From assembly GCA_009760855.2 (NCBI GenBank), contig WPIO01000017.1, forward strand, positions 3,152,501 to 3,216,500: a stretch of DNA of 64,000 nucleotides. The letters run 5' to 3'. This DNA comes from Cristatella mucedo (lineage: Eukaryota; Bryozoa; Phylactolaemata; Cristatellidae). The notes under the pieces are model-generated. The model saw only the letters and a list, made by a program, of their open reading frames with translations. It was not told the DNA's origin and ran no database searches. The position numbers were made by a program, and so were the translations under genes. Shown here one piece after another: positions 10,866 to 22,783 of the stretch. How positions within the stretch are numbered: the stretch's first letter is position 1; each line of letters opens with the position of its first letter.

Positions 10866-12680
10866 ATGCAGCTGCCGTTTTCACGATAAACTTCAGAAAA
10901 ATTGATTTGATTTCTAATTCTACAGAATACAGGTGCTATGGTTGACCCGCCCAAGTTTCACTTAATATCGCTGCTGCCAGTTCTCTTACCGTGGCTTAAA
11001 TGGTCCGCGATAGCCAGCCAGCACTTTTTGCACTTTCGAATGGCGATACACCTACCATTTCTACAAAATGCTTCGCGAAACTACGGTTTTGATTCCGAAT
11101 AATAGAGAACAGTATGCCAAGTTTGCCCGCCAGATTCGCTCTCCTGCCATGGCCTCAGATGGCCCAGTCCAAATGGCAGCACAGAACATTCGAGCTTCAA
11201 TATAAAGCTGCCATTTTCACAAAAAGCTTTGCGCAGCTGTGAGTTTGATTTTGTACTTTGATCAAAAAGTGCTGCGCGTTAAGCCATCTGACTGCATGCG
11301 ATTTCGCTGGCGCGTTCTCACGCTATGACCTTCAGCCGCCTTACCGAGATAGCCGCACTGAGTAATTAAAATGCGATACAGCTGCCATTTCTGCAAAAAG
11401 CTTGACGAAACTGCGGTTATAAGTTCAAATGGTAGAGAATTGTGTTCCGGGCATTCACCCATCAAATTGCATGGGATTTCGCTTTCGCGTACTCATGCTA
11501 TGGCTTCGGATGGCCCGGGCCTGCTAATGAAACTGCGATACAGCTGCCATTTCCACAACAACCGTTGCAAAACTGCAGTGCTTGTTTGACATAATAAGAA
11601 ATAGCGTTCCGGGTTTACTCGCAAAATTTCATGCAATCGCACATGTCCGTTCTCACCCAATGGCCTCCGATGGCCCGGGCTGCCATAAATATACGAACAG
11701 CGATGCATCTGCCATTTTCATGTTAGGAGACGTGCAACTGAGGTTTTGATTCCAAGTTATAGATAACATCGTTCTGGGTTTACTAAGAAATTTCGTGCAG
11801 TTGCACATGCACATTGCCATGCTACCTACGTCCTACAATGGCCCATTCCAGCCAGCCTACCAACATAATCGAACTGCGATACGGCTGCAATATTCACTAT
11901 AAGCGTTGCGAAACGGCGCTCTTGATTGCATTCTATAGAAAACAGCGCAATAGATTTACATTCAAAATTTCGTGCGACTTCGCATGAGAGTTTTTATGCA
12001 ATGGTCATCAATGGCCCGGGTCAGCAAGCCTTCCTACGTATTCGAACTGCGATACAGCTGCCATTTTCAATATAAATGCTTACAGCAATCGCACTTTTTA
12101 TTCGACATTTTGAAAACAGTGTTCTGGGTTCATCAACAAAATTTTATTGCATAGCACTTTGGCGTTGTCAGGCTATGGCCCGGGCCAGCCAGCCTCGCTG
12201 CATAATCGAACTGCGACACAGCTGCCATTTATCCTATAAGCGTTGCTCCTCAACTGCGTTTTGATTCCACAGTATACAAACCAAAGTTCCGGGCTTACAA
12301 ACAACATGTCGTGCAATTGCGCATGCGCGTTCTCGCGAACTCTCGTCTCCAATAACCTCAACGGCCGCGGTCCAATTTCGAACTGCGAGAAACAGCTGCT
12401 ATTGCCATAACGAGCGTAGTGTAACTGCGGTTGAGCTACTAAAGCGTCGGAAGCAGTGTTACGGCTGTAGAAATTAAACGTAATACGATCTTCCATGCCT
12501 GCTCAATTAGAATGACCTCCGATTGCCCAAAGCGTTCAGAAGTTTTGAACTACGGTATAGCCGCTACTTCTATGAGTCGGGCAACAACGGTTTTGATATC
12601 ACATTACAGAAAGGCCCGTTCCGGGTTTAACCACTAATTATCATGCCATCGGGCTTGGCCATTTGATTTACATCATTTCG
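10866..12680. repeat. Diverged satellite array, period about 170 bp, about 10 units
   Basis: The landmark AGCTGCCATTTTCA (with variants) recurs near 10870, 11051, 11208, 11381, 11542, 11708, 11883, 12057, 12221, 12393 and 12560. The spacing is 157-180 bp. Each unit also carries a TGCGGTTTTGATTCC block, a TTCCGGGTTTAC block, a TTTCGTGCAATTGCGCATG-like block and ATGGCCCGGGCC in the same order. Units have drifted considerably. No ORF spans the array. Confidence 0.85.
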
Positions 12681-12689
12681 TTTGAATTG

Positions 12690-13320
12690 CTTCCGATGAC
12701 CTAGCTCCGTGTGGGCCCAAGTCTGTAAAGGCTGGCTGGCGTGGGCCATTTTAGGCCAAAGCATTTTAGGCCAGCCTCCTTTACCCTGCGGTGTCTGGCA
12801 GCGCCGCCGTCTGCTTCAAATGTTGATCTTACTGAGACTGCTACTGCCCCGTCACGGACTCTAGGCCACTCTGATGATCGCCGCTGCACATTCGGCCTCT
12901 TAGACTTCACCAGCCCATAGTCGACGTGAGCTAGCTTGCATTAGGCTGGCTTTCCACGCCCCACACAAAGGAATAAACAAAGGCCCGCCAAGCTTATGAG
13001 GTTATAGTGTCGCGGGGTCCGAAAAGTATTGCTCACTCTCTCAGTAAATACTCAGGATAGGTTCTCTAAGCTAAATGTAAACTGCTTTGACGAATTCGAG
13101 TCTTGACAGCCGCAAATGATCCATATAGCCTTATAATGTGCAATACATTGTTGAGACCTCACTACGGCTTGCTATCTTATTTCTTTTACATCACATCTGA
13201 GGTTAGGTTATTAATCCTCAGGCGATTAGCAAGCAACTTGACATTGTGATTGATAAGGAGACATACCGACGATGCGAAGGCGCTGATCTCATACGAGAGA
13301 AGCGACGACACCGATACCTC
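12690..13320. other. Unassigned sequence
   Basis: GGCCAGCCTC/GGCTGGC motifs recur near 12730-12950; otherwise no domain or repeat is recognised. Confidence 0.3.
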
Positions 13321-13321
13321 A

Positions 13322-13510
13322 ATGAATAATAATATATTTGTACAGCGCCCTCAGAGAACTGAATATCTTTCTTGGCATTGTACAGATGCTGTATAGAAAG
13401 CATTACCAAATGATTGATGGTAACGTCCGAAAGCAGGCATAGTGTAAGCAGGTATATGCACACGAAGAACGAACCGCAAAGATCCACGAAATGTCGTGTG
13501 TCTACATTCT
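13322..13510 (-). mobile_element. LINE B 3' UTR and tail
   Basis: (AAT)n, then TACAGCGCCCTCAGAGAACT and the LINE B UTR (GAAAGCATTACC, then GCACACGAAGAACGAA). Same order as the copies at 320, 2430 and 63.5 kb; no coding part is retained. Confidence 0.75.
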
Positions 13511-13916
13511 CATGTCGCACACTCCCGCATATCGCGGGGCAGGCTTGTGATCGCCAGACACAAGTATCTAGCTGTGCAATTAAGTATATTTAGCGTCGAA
13601 TTCATTGAAAACGGGCGCCATTTCAATCTGAAAGTCGAGCGTACGTATGGATGGCAGATTAAAGGTTAACACTGCGGAAATCGGCAGCACATTCACTTTC
13701 TCCAAAGACATTTCGTCAGTAGCTCCATTACTATCAAACGACGAAATCGCCGATTCAGCAGGTGTGTAACCGCGTAGAGGTTCGTCCCCCGGTTCTCTAC
13801 CGGTGGACTGTGTGATGCAGTGCTGCAGTGCGGTTAAAACACAGGCGGCCACAACTGGGTGCCGAAAGCAACAGTTTATTGTAGGCCTGTTAGTAGTGGT
13901 TACGTGCCGGCGCAAG

Positions 13917-14072
13917 CGCTTTACGCGGCGCGTACCGGACCGACGGAGTTAACTGCGCGAACTCCCGAAGCCCGAGTATAACCAACTACCCTGTGCGTTT
14001 ACGCGGCGCGTACCGGACCGACGGAGTTAACTTCGCGAACTCCCGAAGCCCGCGTATAATACACTAACCTAT
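13917..14072. repeat. Tandem duplication, period 78 bp
   Basis: TTACGCGGCGCGTACCGG begins at 13921 and again at 13999. The following CCGACGGAGTTAACT-CGCGAACT and CCGAAGCCCG-GTATAA blocks are nearly identical in both copies, so the duplication is fairly young. Confidence 0.9.
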
Positions 14073-14199
14073 GCGCGCGTCGCTTGCAATTGCGAAGGCG
14101 GGTTGCTACAGCACCCCAAGATACGAGCAGCTAACTAAGTAGCCGGCAGAACACAACTGCGCAGTCTAAGTTACACTTAGCTGTTCGTCGCCGTAGGTT

Positions 14200-14435
14200 C
14201 GTCTCTCGTGCTCTCGAAGCGTAGTCTCGCATCGACTACCAAGCTGCAGCTCTGAGCTCTCGGGGCGTAGTCCCTGCTCGACTACCCAAGCTCTCTCAGC
14301 TCTCGGGGCGTAGTCTCTCTCGACTACCCAAGCTCTCTCAGCTCTCGGGGCGTAGTCTCTCTCGACTACCCAAGCTGCAGCCCTGAGCTCTCTGGGCGTA
14401 GTCTCTGCTCGACTACCCAAGCTGTCTCCCCGCTC
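14200..14435. repeat. Minisatellite, unit 42-46 bp
   Basis: GCTCTCGGGGCGTAGTC starts at 14256, 14299 and 14341, with a variant at 14387 and a degenerate unit before them. On the minus strand it stays open (14166-14450) and gives repeats of AWVVERDYAPRAER, a by-product of the repeat rather than evidence of a gene. Confidence 0.85.
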
Positions 14436-14510
14436 TGTCACTCGTCTCATTATATTCTCTCTCCTTTCAACTCCTGACCTCGCGCGCCGCTGCTATTTCT
14501 ACTTCAGCAT

Positions 14511-14740
14511 ATTAGTCGGTGCACATCCTGACCGCAACGTCTGCATCAGGCTTCATTCTAACTTTAGCGGGTAGACCAGGAGTCAGGCTTGTACTAGCTG
14601 TCGAAGTCGAACCCGCTAAGACAACCACATTAGTCGCTCCATCTCCTAACCGCATCGCCTGCATAAAGCTCCATTCTAACCTGAGCTAGGTGAGTCAGGA
14701 GCTGGGTCTGTACTAGGCACCCTAGTCGACCCCCCCCCCT
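14511..14740. repeat. Diverged direct duplication, about 118 bp
   Basis: ATTAGTCGGTGCACATCCTG at 14511 and ATTAGTCGCTCCATCTCCTA at 14629 start two units. Both also hold CTGCAT-A-GCT-CATTCTAAC and GTCAGGAGC/GAGTCAGG-T-TGTACTAG blocks. It is followed by a C9-C10 run. Confidence 0.65.
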
Positions 14741-14744
14741 CCAA

Positions 14745-15640
14745 GGCAAGGGCTCCCATCGCGGCTAAGCTGAGAGCTGCACCAGTGCAGGTGTAACAGG
14801 GTTTTGTTGAGACCGATCTGTAATGGGGTCCCATTGTGCATGCTTTCTTTGCTCAGCGTCGTTGATTTGTACTAGGTCAGAATCCGAGACTCGGTAGCTA
14901 TGGTATCTATCTTCCCCTAAACTCCTCGCTCAAGTTATGCTAACGTCTAGCAGTGTGGCTGTCGCGGAACTAGCTCACGAGGGATGACAGTCTGATTCGT
15001 CAACTCTTTATAACTCAGTCGCCGGCGCCAAAATGACCAGAGGAGGAACTAAGCAATACTCCTCCGGTAACCCTAGATACAACGCGCCAAAGTCAGTTTC
15101 GGAATCCTCGGTCCGTCAGTAACTGGCCAAGCTGTCGTCTGCGATCCCAGGCGGGCCCTACGAGCAGCACAACTAAGGAGGCGCTCGATGAATGACGCGG
15201 TGACACTTATACGTTTGGGCAACCGGTATCTTCAGTTAGGCGGTGGCTAGATGCGATATCCAGGAACGCTAGCACCCTGTCGTTTGGAATACACGCGCTG
15301 AGCGACGGCGCGACAACTCGGCACCGAAGTCCACGTCTGCGGCTACCTAGAACTCTACACCGACTGCCATGAGGTAATACATCGACCATCCTACCCGTAG
15401 TCAGTGGGTAGGGCTTGACCCGTCTGGGGGACTCCCAGATGGCCCCATCGTCCGTGTGTATATCAACTGCTTCTGGCTAGAGAACCGTACTGTGGTACTG
15501 TTTCTAAGTTACCACTTCACCGCGAGCACGCTTAGCCTGCAGGCTCCGACTCTGACCTGAAGTCAAATAGCGGTGTAGCGGGCTTTGACGATCTGGTTCT
15601 AGGGCGGTAGCTACGTTCATTACGGAAACGAAAGTATTGT
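14745..15640. other. Unassigned GC-moderate sequence
   Basis: No recognisable coding domain on either strand and no internal repeat noticed. Confidence 0.3.
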
Positions 15641-16030
15641 CAAAATCGACGAGCAGCCCAAAACGTCTTTGCACTTTAAGGGCGATCGCGTCCAATTGAC
15701 CATGTTAAAGGCGATCGCCGCCATTTTCCCAGAAGCAGCTCGTTTCCCCAACCGTACTATGAGCAAACCGCATGGGTGCTTCGGGCTGGGCTCACAATTT
15801 GCAGTGCCATTTCTAGGCTGATAACTCTTAGCATTGACCGGCACGTATTTTCTCGCGAATCGCTGCTTTTTAAGAGAAGTAGTTTCTTGCTGTTCTGGGA
15901 ACTTTACTGTTGGGCAACTATTCAGATGCAACGACAAAACTTTAGCACCAGCAAGCTTTAGTATACGCTTATGCCTACGTGTAAGGGCGTTAATGTCCGA
16001 GTAGAGTCGCCATTTTGATTCTACTGTCAC
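15620..16030 (-). other. Unidentified 136-codon frame with YY1-like sites
   Basis: Open on the minus strand; basic and cysteine-poor, with no family I recognise. The sequence holds two GCGATCGC palindromes (about 15682 and 15710) and GCCGCCATTTT at 15717-15727, the reverse of the AAAATGGCGGC motif bound by YY1. A weaker CGCCATTTT lies near 16010. Could be an old exon, a promoter, or chance. Confidence 0.2.
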
Positions 16031-16039
16031 CTAGGGCGT

Positions 16040-17230
16040 AACTCGTATCTGCAAGCTCCTCCCTTGGGTCTTCTAACTCACTTTAATATGGTTGATTTGT
16101 GCCCAGATAACTCCCAAGGTCAACTTTCGGAAGTCGTCCTTTGGGGAATTCAAATTGAAAGTAATCAGGCCCCTGGTGCTGAGCATGCGAACCCGCTCGT
16201 TCAGGCCCGGTCCTAACGCACCAACACAGGAAGCCGGCGGCAACTGCTGATTAGATCGACCGCTTTCGGGAAAACAGATTCTTCTTCAAGATCCACATGC
16301 TAATATTGACGGCTTAGGCAGGCCAGAGTCTCTAATTGCTTTACCGCCTTGTTTGGCGGTTCCTATCTAGAGGGTTTAGGTTGTGCTGAACTTTTGGCCG
16401 CTGGTCGTGCCGAGCCAGTGGTCTGCATGACTGTAGTCTATCGACTGGTTACCATGCTCATGCTTTTCGTTGAAGTTGTTGCTGCTTAGTCCTAGTGGGA
16501 TCACCATATTTTTCTCTTACACCTGCCCATTAAAGCGTTTTATTTTAAGCGATATTATTTAACTAAGCCCCATCTTGTATGTGAGAAAACATACAGCGTC
16601 GCGATTTCTTGGGACTGCTTGCAATGGCTGCTACAATCTGTTTCCATTTTCCTTATAATTAGATCACTTGAACAAGAACTTGCCTCGTGGTAAGTGGGGT
16701 GCACGGAGCCCCCTGGTGCTGTGTATGCTTACGTCCATTCATCCGTTTATAACTGACGAGAATAGAAATTTCTATTGAAATCGGCTACACTGGTTAGGTG
16801 ATCCAACGGTGTAGTCTTGCCAGTGTTTTGAGTGCTAAAGAGAAGCCGTGGTTTCTTACGCTGTCGCTTGCTAGCTGCCAGCTCTAAGGTGAAAGACGAA
16901 AGAGTACATGCACACTGCAGCAGCTGTGAAGCAGTCGCGATTAGACGGTCTCGGCTGGAGCGAACTCAGTGGCTGCCTGCCGCTGGGTGCATTTGAAAGA
17001 GCGCCCGCTGTGCATCGCCGCAAGGCTCCGAGGCGAAAAGGAAGCTGTTCGAATGCTCTGAGAAAGCCGAAGGTCAGGTTGAAGGTTGAAGTCGGCTTAG
17101 AGCTGCTGTTGGCATTCCGGCATGCGGAGCCTGCTTCGTTCGCGCTTGGACAACGTAGGCTCTGCTCACCGATGAACATTTTACATGTAGACACTGCATT
17201 TCACCACTAACTATATTACGCTTATTGGGA
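16040..17230. other. Unassigned sequence with a two-strand open block
   Basis: Around 16871-17210 both strands stay open for about 100 codons, which points to base composition rather than a gene. No domain recognised. Confidence 0.3.
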
Positions 17231-17269
17231 GTGTACGTGTTACCATTGGCCTTTTGATCGTACTTCCTT

Positions 17270-17358
17270 GACAGCATATGTGAGGTGCCTAGAAAGAGAT
17301 CTAGTTCTCCGAGGGCGGTATACAAATTCATTATTCCTCTTGTTATAATTATTAACAT
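17270..17358 (+). mobile_element. LINE B-type 3' tail fragment
   Basis: GTGCCTAGAAAGAGATCTAG, then TTCTCCGAGGGCGGTATACA and ATT-rich sequence: the tail hairpin in plus orientation. The UTR upstream is not recognisable, so it could come from LINE B or a SINE 2 tail. Confidence 0.65.
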
Positions 17359-17369
17359 TAGTCCATCTT

Positions 17370-20300
17370 GGCACTGCCTGACGCATGCTCCCATTTTCTA
17401 TGCTTTCCCTTGCTGCCACCAATCTGGGCGATCGTATACACCGAATAATTTCAGCAAGACTCTATGGTCCTTTACAGTCGCACACTTCATAACCTCAATG
17501 CACTGCCTGCATGCTTGATGCACATCGTGGCTGCTTGGGTACTATAATCAGTTGCCCCCTAGTCAACCCTAGCAAAAGTCAGCAGGCCAATGCCGTGTTC
17601 CATGGCAGTAAGCATTGGCTATTGGCATGGGATATAATAAGAGATATATCATATCGGCGACAACTAATAGTCTTCCAGTGCCCCAACGTTTAGCGACAGG
17701 CATTCTAGCTAAACTGGCTTAGCACATTTCTTCGGCTTTGAATGATTTTTCGCAGCAACGGTTTTAACTAGTGGACTTGGTCTTAGTGGACTTTTCACTT
17801 AGTGGAAGTATGACTACCAATCTCAAAGCTATGCAACAACCATGGTAAAAACATTGCCAATTTGGCTCGCTCACCACTATCCAATTGTGTATCCACTCCC
17901 ACCGTCTTGCTGCTTATTTCGTCCGTGACCCTCTACTTTGCTATATGCTCTATAACTTTGCCCTGCTCTTGAAACGCAGGTTTGATACTTCGAAGTAGCT
18001 GCCAAGCTCCTTACGTCACGACGCACGAAATGTGTCCGGGGTAATAACTGCTCGGTCACAACTTTGCAGGGGAAGGAGTAGAGCTAATTATCCAACGACG
18101 TCTCGCGTACAATAGGACACTGCAGTCAAGGCATATGATCTACTGTCTCCCTCTTGCCTCTGCCAAAAGCGAATGTCAACGTGCAAGCCCTGCAGGCTGC
18201 AGTTGCCAATCATCGATCTCTACTGACGGTGAGGCAGTGCTTCCTTGCGGTTGATCGCGATGCCATTCGGAGGCTGGTTTTCATGCATGCTTGCTTGGCT
18301 AAGAATAGTGAATGGCCCTAATAGTAGGCGAAGATTATGTTCCTTGCCAATAGAACTAATTAGCAGTCGATGTTTTATTAGGCTTAGGAACCGCACAGGT
18401 CAGGATACCAAGCATTCAAAGTCGCACTGCTTATAACGCAGGGACTTTTAATGGCGTATTAGTGTTACTGTACAGTAAGATTCTGAGCTGGTCTCGTGGC
18501 CTGCGATTATAGCTCGTGCTCGACGCTGTTATAGAGCTGCCCTATTGGTTGGAACATCTTCTGGTGCTGTACTGCTGTGATTAATAGATGGCCGTACCAT
18601 TCAGTTATTAGCATACGTTCTGCTGTTTCGGGAAGCTAGCCGTGCTTCAACGTGTGCTATTTTGCTCAGTATTGATTACCTGACTGTGGTTCTAGTGGGT
18701 CTGTTACAACCTCAGGGCATTGGGGCTCCCTGCTTGCGTTTACAACCGCAGGGAGATCGGCATCGGCTCCAGCAGCAGCAGCAGCAGGAGACCTTAGGGA
18801 TAATGCAGGTACATAAAAAGCTCTTCATTCTAGCTACACCTTCCAACGATGTCGACGATAATCCCCACCCGATTGATTGCATCAATTTTCATCGCATGAT
18901 TTGTTCCCAGGAAGAATGAGCCAGCTGCATATCTGATCTCGGCAGAGGCACCGTGGGCTGCTGCTAAGCAGGCTAATCCCTGGCGGAGAGCTGAATGTCA
19001 TTCTTTCTCGATCTGCTCCAGCCTCCACCTGCCCATTTCCTGTGTGATAATTGCCTCTCTTAGGCTGTTAGGGGAAGCATGAATGGCAGCTGCCAGCCGA
19101 CGGCTTCATCAACGGCCGAGCAGCAGCTCGGCAGCTGCTACGGCAGCTTATGTAATCATGCAACAAACTAGCTCCCGAGTCAGGTGAGCCACCTTGTCAC
19201 CCCTAGTACAGGCACAGGGCTGCACGAGTGAACTTTTCATCGACCAGACGGTAAGCCACATTGATCGGCAGAGGCATACCCTTCCAGCAAAGTGCTATCA
19301 GAAGAATCTCGTCAGGGGTTCGGTGCAAACTACGTCAGACGTCTCCGTAAAACAAAGTCACCGCCGACTGAAGCTCAGGCAGCCACTTTGCTGGCTCTCA
19401 CAGAACGCCTCCATCAAGATGTACCGCTCGACGAATGCAATTACGGCTCTACCCTAGGGCTACTGCAAGCCAGACGGTGTGGACAGACGGATAGCTCCGG
19501 GCAGAGGGCCCGGCCAAGGTCTGGCACAGGTGTAGATGATTCAGCTGTGCTACTCGCATTTCTTCGGTTGGTCTGCTCTGGCCAAGCCCCAACTCTGGAC
19601 AGAGGAACATTCTTAAGACCACTGGCGACAGCATCCGATAGCTCAACCGACCGTCAAGCACGGCCCCAGGCAGGCAGCCAGCACCCAGCAGTCACGTCCT
19701 GGTAGCAGCCCTTTAGGTCGCACTATACTTGATGCCCCCCACCACCCCACTGCCTTCCGGTGCTCATCTTTACCTTTTCAGTAATGGCCAGTGTAGGCTG
19801 GGGCTGTTCAGTATTTATAGTTCTGACATTACCTGTCAAGGCCATAAAGCCTGAGAGGTCCAGCAGTGGTTACACCTGGTATTCAAATAAAAGAAAAATC
19901 AATACGCTGAGCTAATTCTAAAAGCTACTGGGGGGATGGGAGAAGCCATATCAGACAAACACGATAATGTAGCTACACTGGTTGGTTGGAGGGCAGCAGT
20001 ACCAATAGTGGCTTCAGTGCAGAGGCAGAATCAACATCGGCAACTGTGGACACTAGCAGCAGCAGCACAGCATCGGTACCAGAGGACGACCATTAGCTGC
20101 CCTTCCAAAGACTCTGAAGCAACTGACATTGGCATTTTTCTTAAAATACGTAAGCTCTCCACCAAGCGCATCTCCCTCCCCTGTCTGTGAGAAGCAGTCT
20201 GAGCCAAGCAGCGGCTAGTGGCTCGAGAGTCAACAAAGTCTACGTCAAACAGGTCCTGCAGCGTCCAACCAAGCAGTGCGCAGAAATACCAAGGCAAGAA

Positions 20301-20860
20301 CTTAATCAGCACAAACATGTCAGCAGATTAGCCATATAGCCATATTGTACCGTCAGCATTACAACCGATTCTACAGTAATGCCTGAGGGGGATCGGGAAA
20401 AACTCAAATGAAGTAAAATCGAATACTTTAGGGATAAGATATGTTACAGATTACAAACCTATTATGACGAAGGCATCACACTCATTCCATTTTTATGTCT
20501 ATAGAATTAACTACCCTTGACAATGAAGTAACATTGCCTATCAAAGATGCTGTTATAGCTAGCCCTTTGAAACGGAGGGGGGAGTTAATTTAATATTTTT
20601 CAGAAACTGTGGGAAATATCAAAAAAGCTATTTAACTACGGTACACGTGTGTTCTCCCCTAGTGCTTCATGTCTCGAACTTTTAAGAGCCCAGCCGTGAG
20701 CGACTAGTGTCACACATCCGAGGGCATGAATTCAGATTTATGGTTGGTACCGAGTTTTCATAAGCCACGCAAAACTAAAAAGATGCTCTCCTATGGAGGG
20801 GTCAGGTTTTACCAGTCATGTGGTAGGAGGCAGATGAGCAAGCTGTCGGAGCACACAAAA
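17370..20860. other. Long stretch without a recognised gene or repeat
   Basis: A short (CAG)n run at about 18768-18788 and CAG/CTG-rich composition from about 19 kb on. Open frames of 85-137 codons (18662, 19194, 19292) show no known domain. This may be unique non-coding DNA or an unknown ancient element. Confidence 0.3.
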
Positions 20861-20869
20861 ATTAAAGAA

Positions 20870-21018
20870 ATATAATGTATCTGTATAGCACCCTAAGAGA
20901 ACTTGAAACTCTATTCAGGTGCTTCACATATGCCACGGGGGGGGGGGACTCGAGCCCATGGCCTCAGCCAGACCTTGGTCGAGGCAAGCACCTTAACCAC
21001 TGGGCCAAACCAGCGCAG
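20870..21018 (-). mobile_element. SINE family 2 copy, near full length
   Basis: Minus strand: box A in TTTGGCCCAGTGGTTAAGG, then a box B region GGGCTCGAGTCC. The body ends in the LINE B-like hairpin block (GAATAGAGTTTCAAGTTCTC), then TACATTATA. A G10 run at about 20938-20947 lies in the body. This copy and those at 25.8, 27.5 and 29.05 kb define the family. Confidence 0.85.
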
Positions 21019-21019
21019 A

Positions 21020-22740
21020 CCAAAGCCTTTAAGTCATTGCCCTGGACCTTACTAAAAGCAGCCGATCACACCTGACTGAATGGGCCAAGGCTTCCTTCGG
21101 CTAGGTGCAAGTTTGAATTCCATTCTGCTTCAGCACCAAACACTAAACACCAACCAAACACCTCGGTTCAGCAGGTACACAATCGCACTTTAAATCGAAA
21201 GTATACTTTTTCAGAGCTAAATGCATGAAGCCAAGGTGTTCGATCGAGGCAGGCTTGCTCAGCTGCAAGATTCGTCCAAGACTGCGGCCAACAAAATATC
21301 AACAACAGGCAAGGCTGAGCCAATGGTCGCCCAAGTGCAAAACAAGGGTCATTCACTGTACTTTCGATCGGGCAGCCTATTGGTGTGACTCACCAGTCTT
21401 AGCAAGTGAGCCAACAAATTCTAGCACCCAGGGGAAGCACCTTCGCCTCTATCAAATTGCTATCGATGGCAAATGGAGTTGCAGCAGACATAATCTGTCT
21501 GCTTCGGTAAGGGTTAAACAAGTACCTTTAGCGTTAATGCCAATGCCAAGCTGCTGGCAGAATGCCAGCAATGCTCCAATGTCCAATTGGAATGTGCTAC
21601 CGACACATATAATGGTGCAACAAATGTCTAGCCTACCAACATAGACGCTGGCACATGGGCAAACTCATAAACTGCTGCTACAACTAGCCAAGCTGCTTCC
21701 ACTAATTAGTGTCTGTTAATCAAACCCAGCTCAGAGAGGCCAATCCAACAGCCAGGAACAACAGGCACAGCAAAACAGTAAACATAGACCAATTAGTCGA
21801 GTTGTTCAAAGTATGCTGTAATGGCAAACAGCAAGCAACACTCACAAGCACGCTTGGCCTTTACTGCTTCTGACTGCAGTGCTACGCCGGCCACAGCTTT
21901 GACAAAAAATCCGACATGTCCAGAGCGCATCCACTCTGGTAGGCTGCCATAGGCTTCAATCGGCAACACGACATCAACAGAGATGACCACAGCAAGCAGG
22001 CAGTAGCAGCTGTGGCACCTAAGCTGCTGCTGCAGCAGCTTGGGCGACTGACGAGGCAGCAGCAGAAATGCGCGCACCTCGGTAACGTGAAGAGGCGGCA
22101 GCTAGCCATCCACTGCATGCTTTCAGGCTAGAATGGGTGCCTCGATCAATCACTGCTGCCAACTAGCAGTATTCTGGCAGGCTCGGGCTGAACGCCACCG
22201 TGAGGAGGCCTCTCAGACCATCACTGTCCTCTGCTTGAGCAAGAGATCGAATGGTCTGCAAATGCTCCTGCCCAGGCAGCGCAGGCTGCGGGTCTGGTGC
22301 TTTTCTAGCTGCCGACGGCTCTGCCCTTCGGCAGGCGGCCCATGTGCCAAGCAGCACGAGAATGCACGATCGAACCAGTTTTCCTCGTTCGCCGAGCTAC
22401 GAAGCTACGCAGGGCCAGACTTGCTAAGAGCCGATCAGCCACGACAGCCAGCTGACGAACATACAATGGTTAACAGCGAAGATAGGACAGCCGCGGTTGA
22501 GATCAGGTCTGGACGCAGAAGAACTGATAGCTGTCCAAAACGTTCGTGGGCTGGGCCAAATATCGGACCAGAGACATACTGCTACCTGCCAGTGCTGCGA
22601 CGTCTCGCACATTGTGCATTTGCAGTCGCGTCGATCCTCGTCGAGCCAACCTGGGACGGTGTCGCGATTCCCTAAGTGCCGCGAACAGCAGCCGGCTTCA
22701 GACAGCATGCTTGCCAAACGAAGCATGCGAAGGCAAGCGA
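21020..22740. other. Unassigned CAG/CTG-rich block with several long open frames
   Basis: Open frames of 139 codons (21225-21644, plus) and 180 codons (22133-22675, plus) overlap minus-strand frames of 94-100 codons. None shows a domain I recognise, and overlapping frames on both strands suggest low stop density from composition. Confidence 0.3.
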
Positions 22741-22742
22741 CT

Positions 22743-22783
22743 CGTAGTGTGCCGACTCGAGGCTAGCGCGTCGGCACACTACG
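22743..22783. repeat. Perfect 14-bp inverted repeat (hairpin)
   Basis: CGTAGTGTGCCGAC at 22743-22756 is the exact reverse complement of 22770-22783, with a 13-nt GC-rich loop. No T-run follows. It sits at the left edge of the CpG-rich block. Confidence 0.85.

Noticed and set aside
14166-14450. 94-codon repeat protein (AWVVERDYAPRAER units)
   Set aside because: The open frame is forced by a 42-bp (multiple of three) minisatellite unit; neighbouring units of 43 and 46 bp break the frame, arguing against coding constraint.
22133-22675. 180-codon plus-strand frame
   Set aside because: No recognisable domain, overlapped by open minus-strand frames; reported only as part of an unexplained block.
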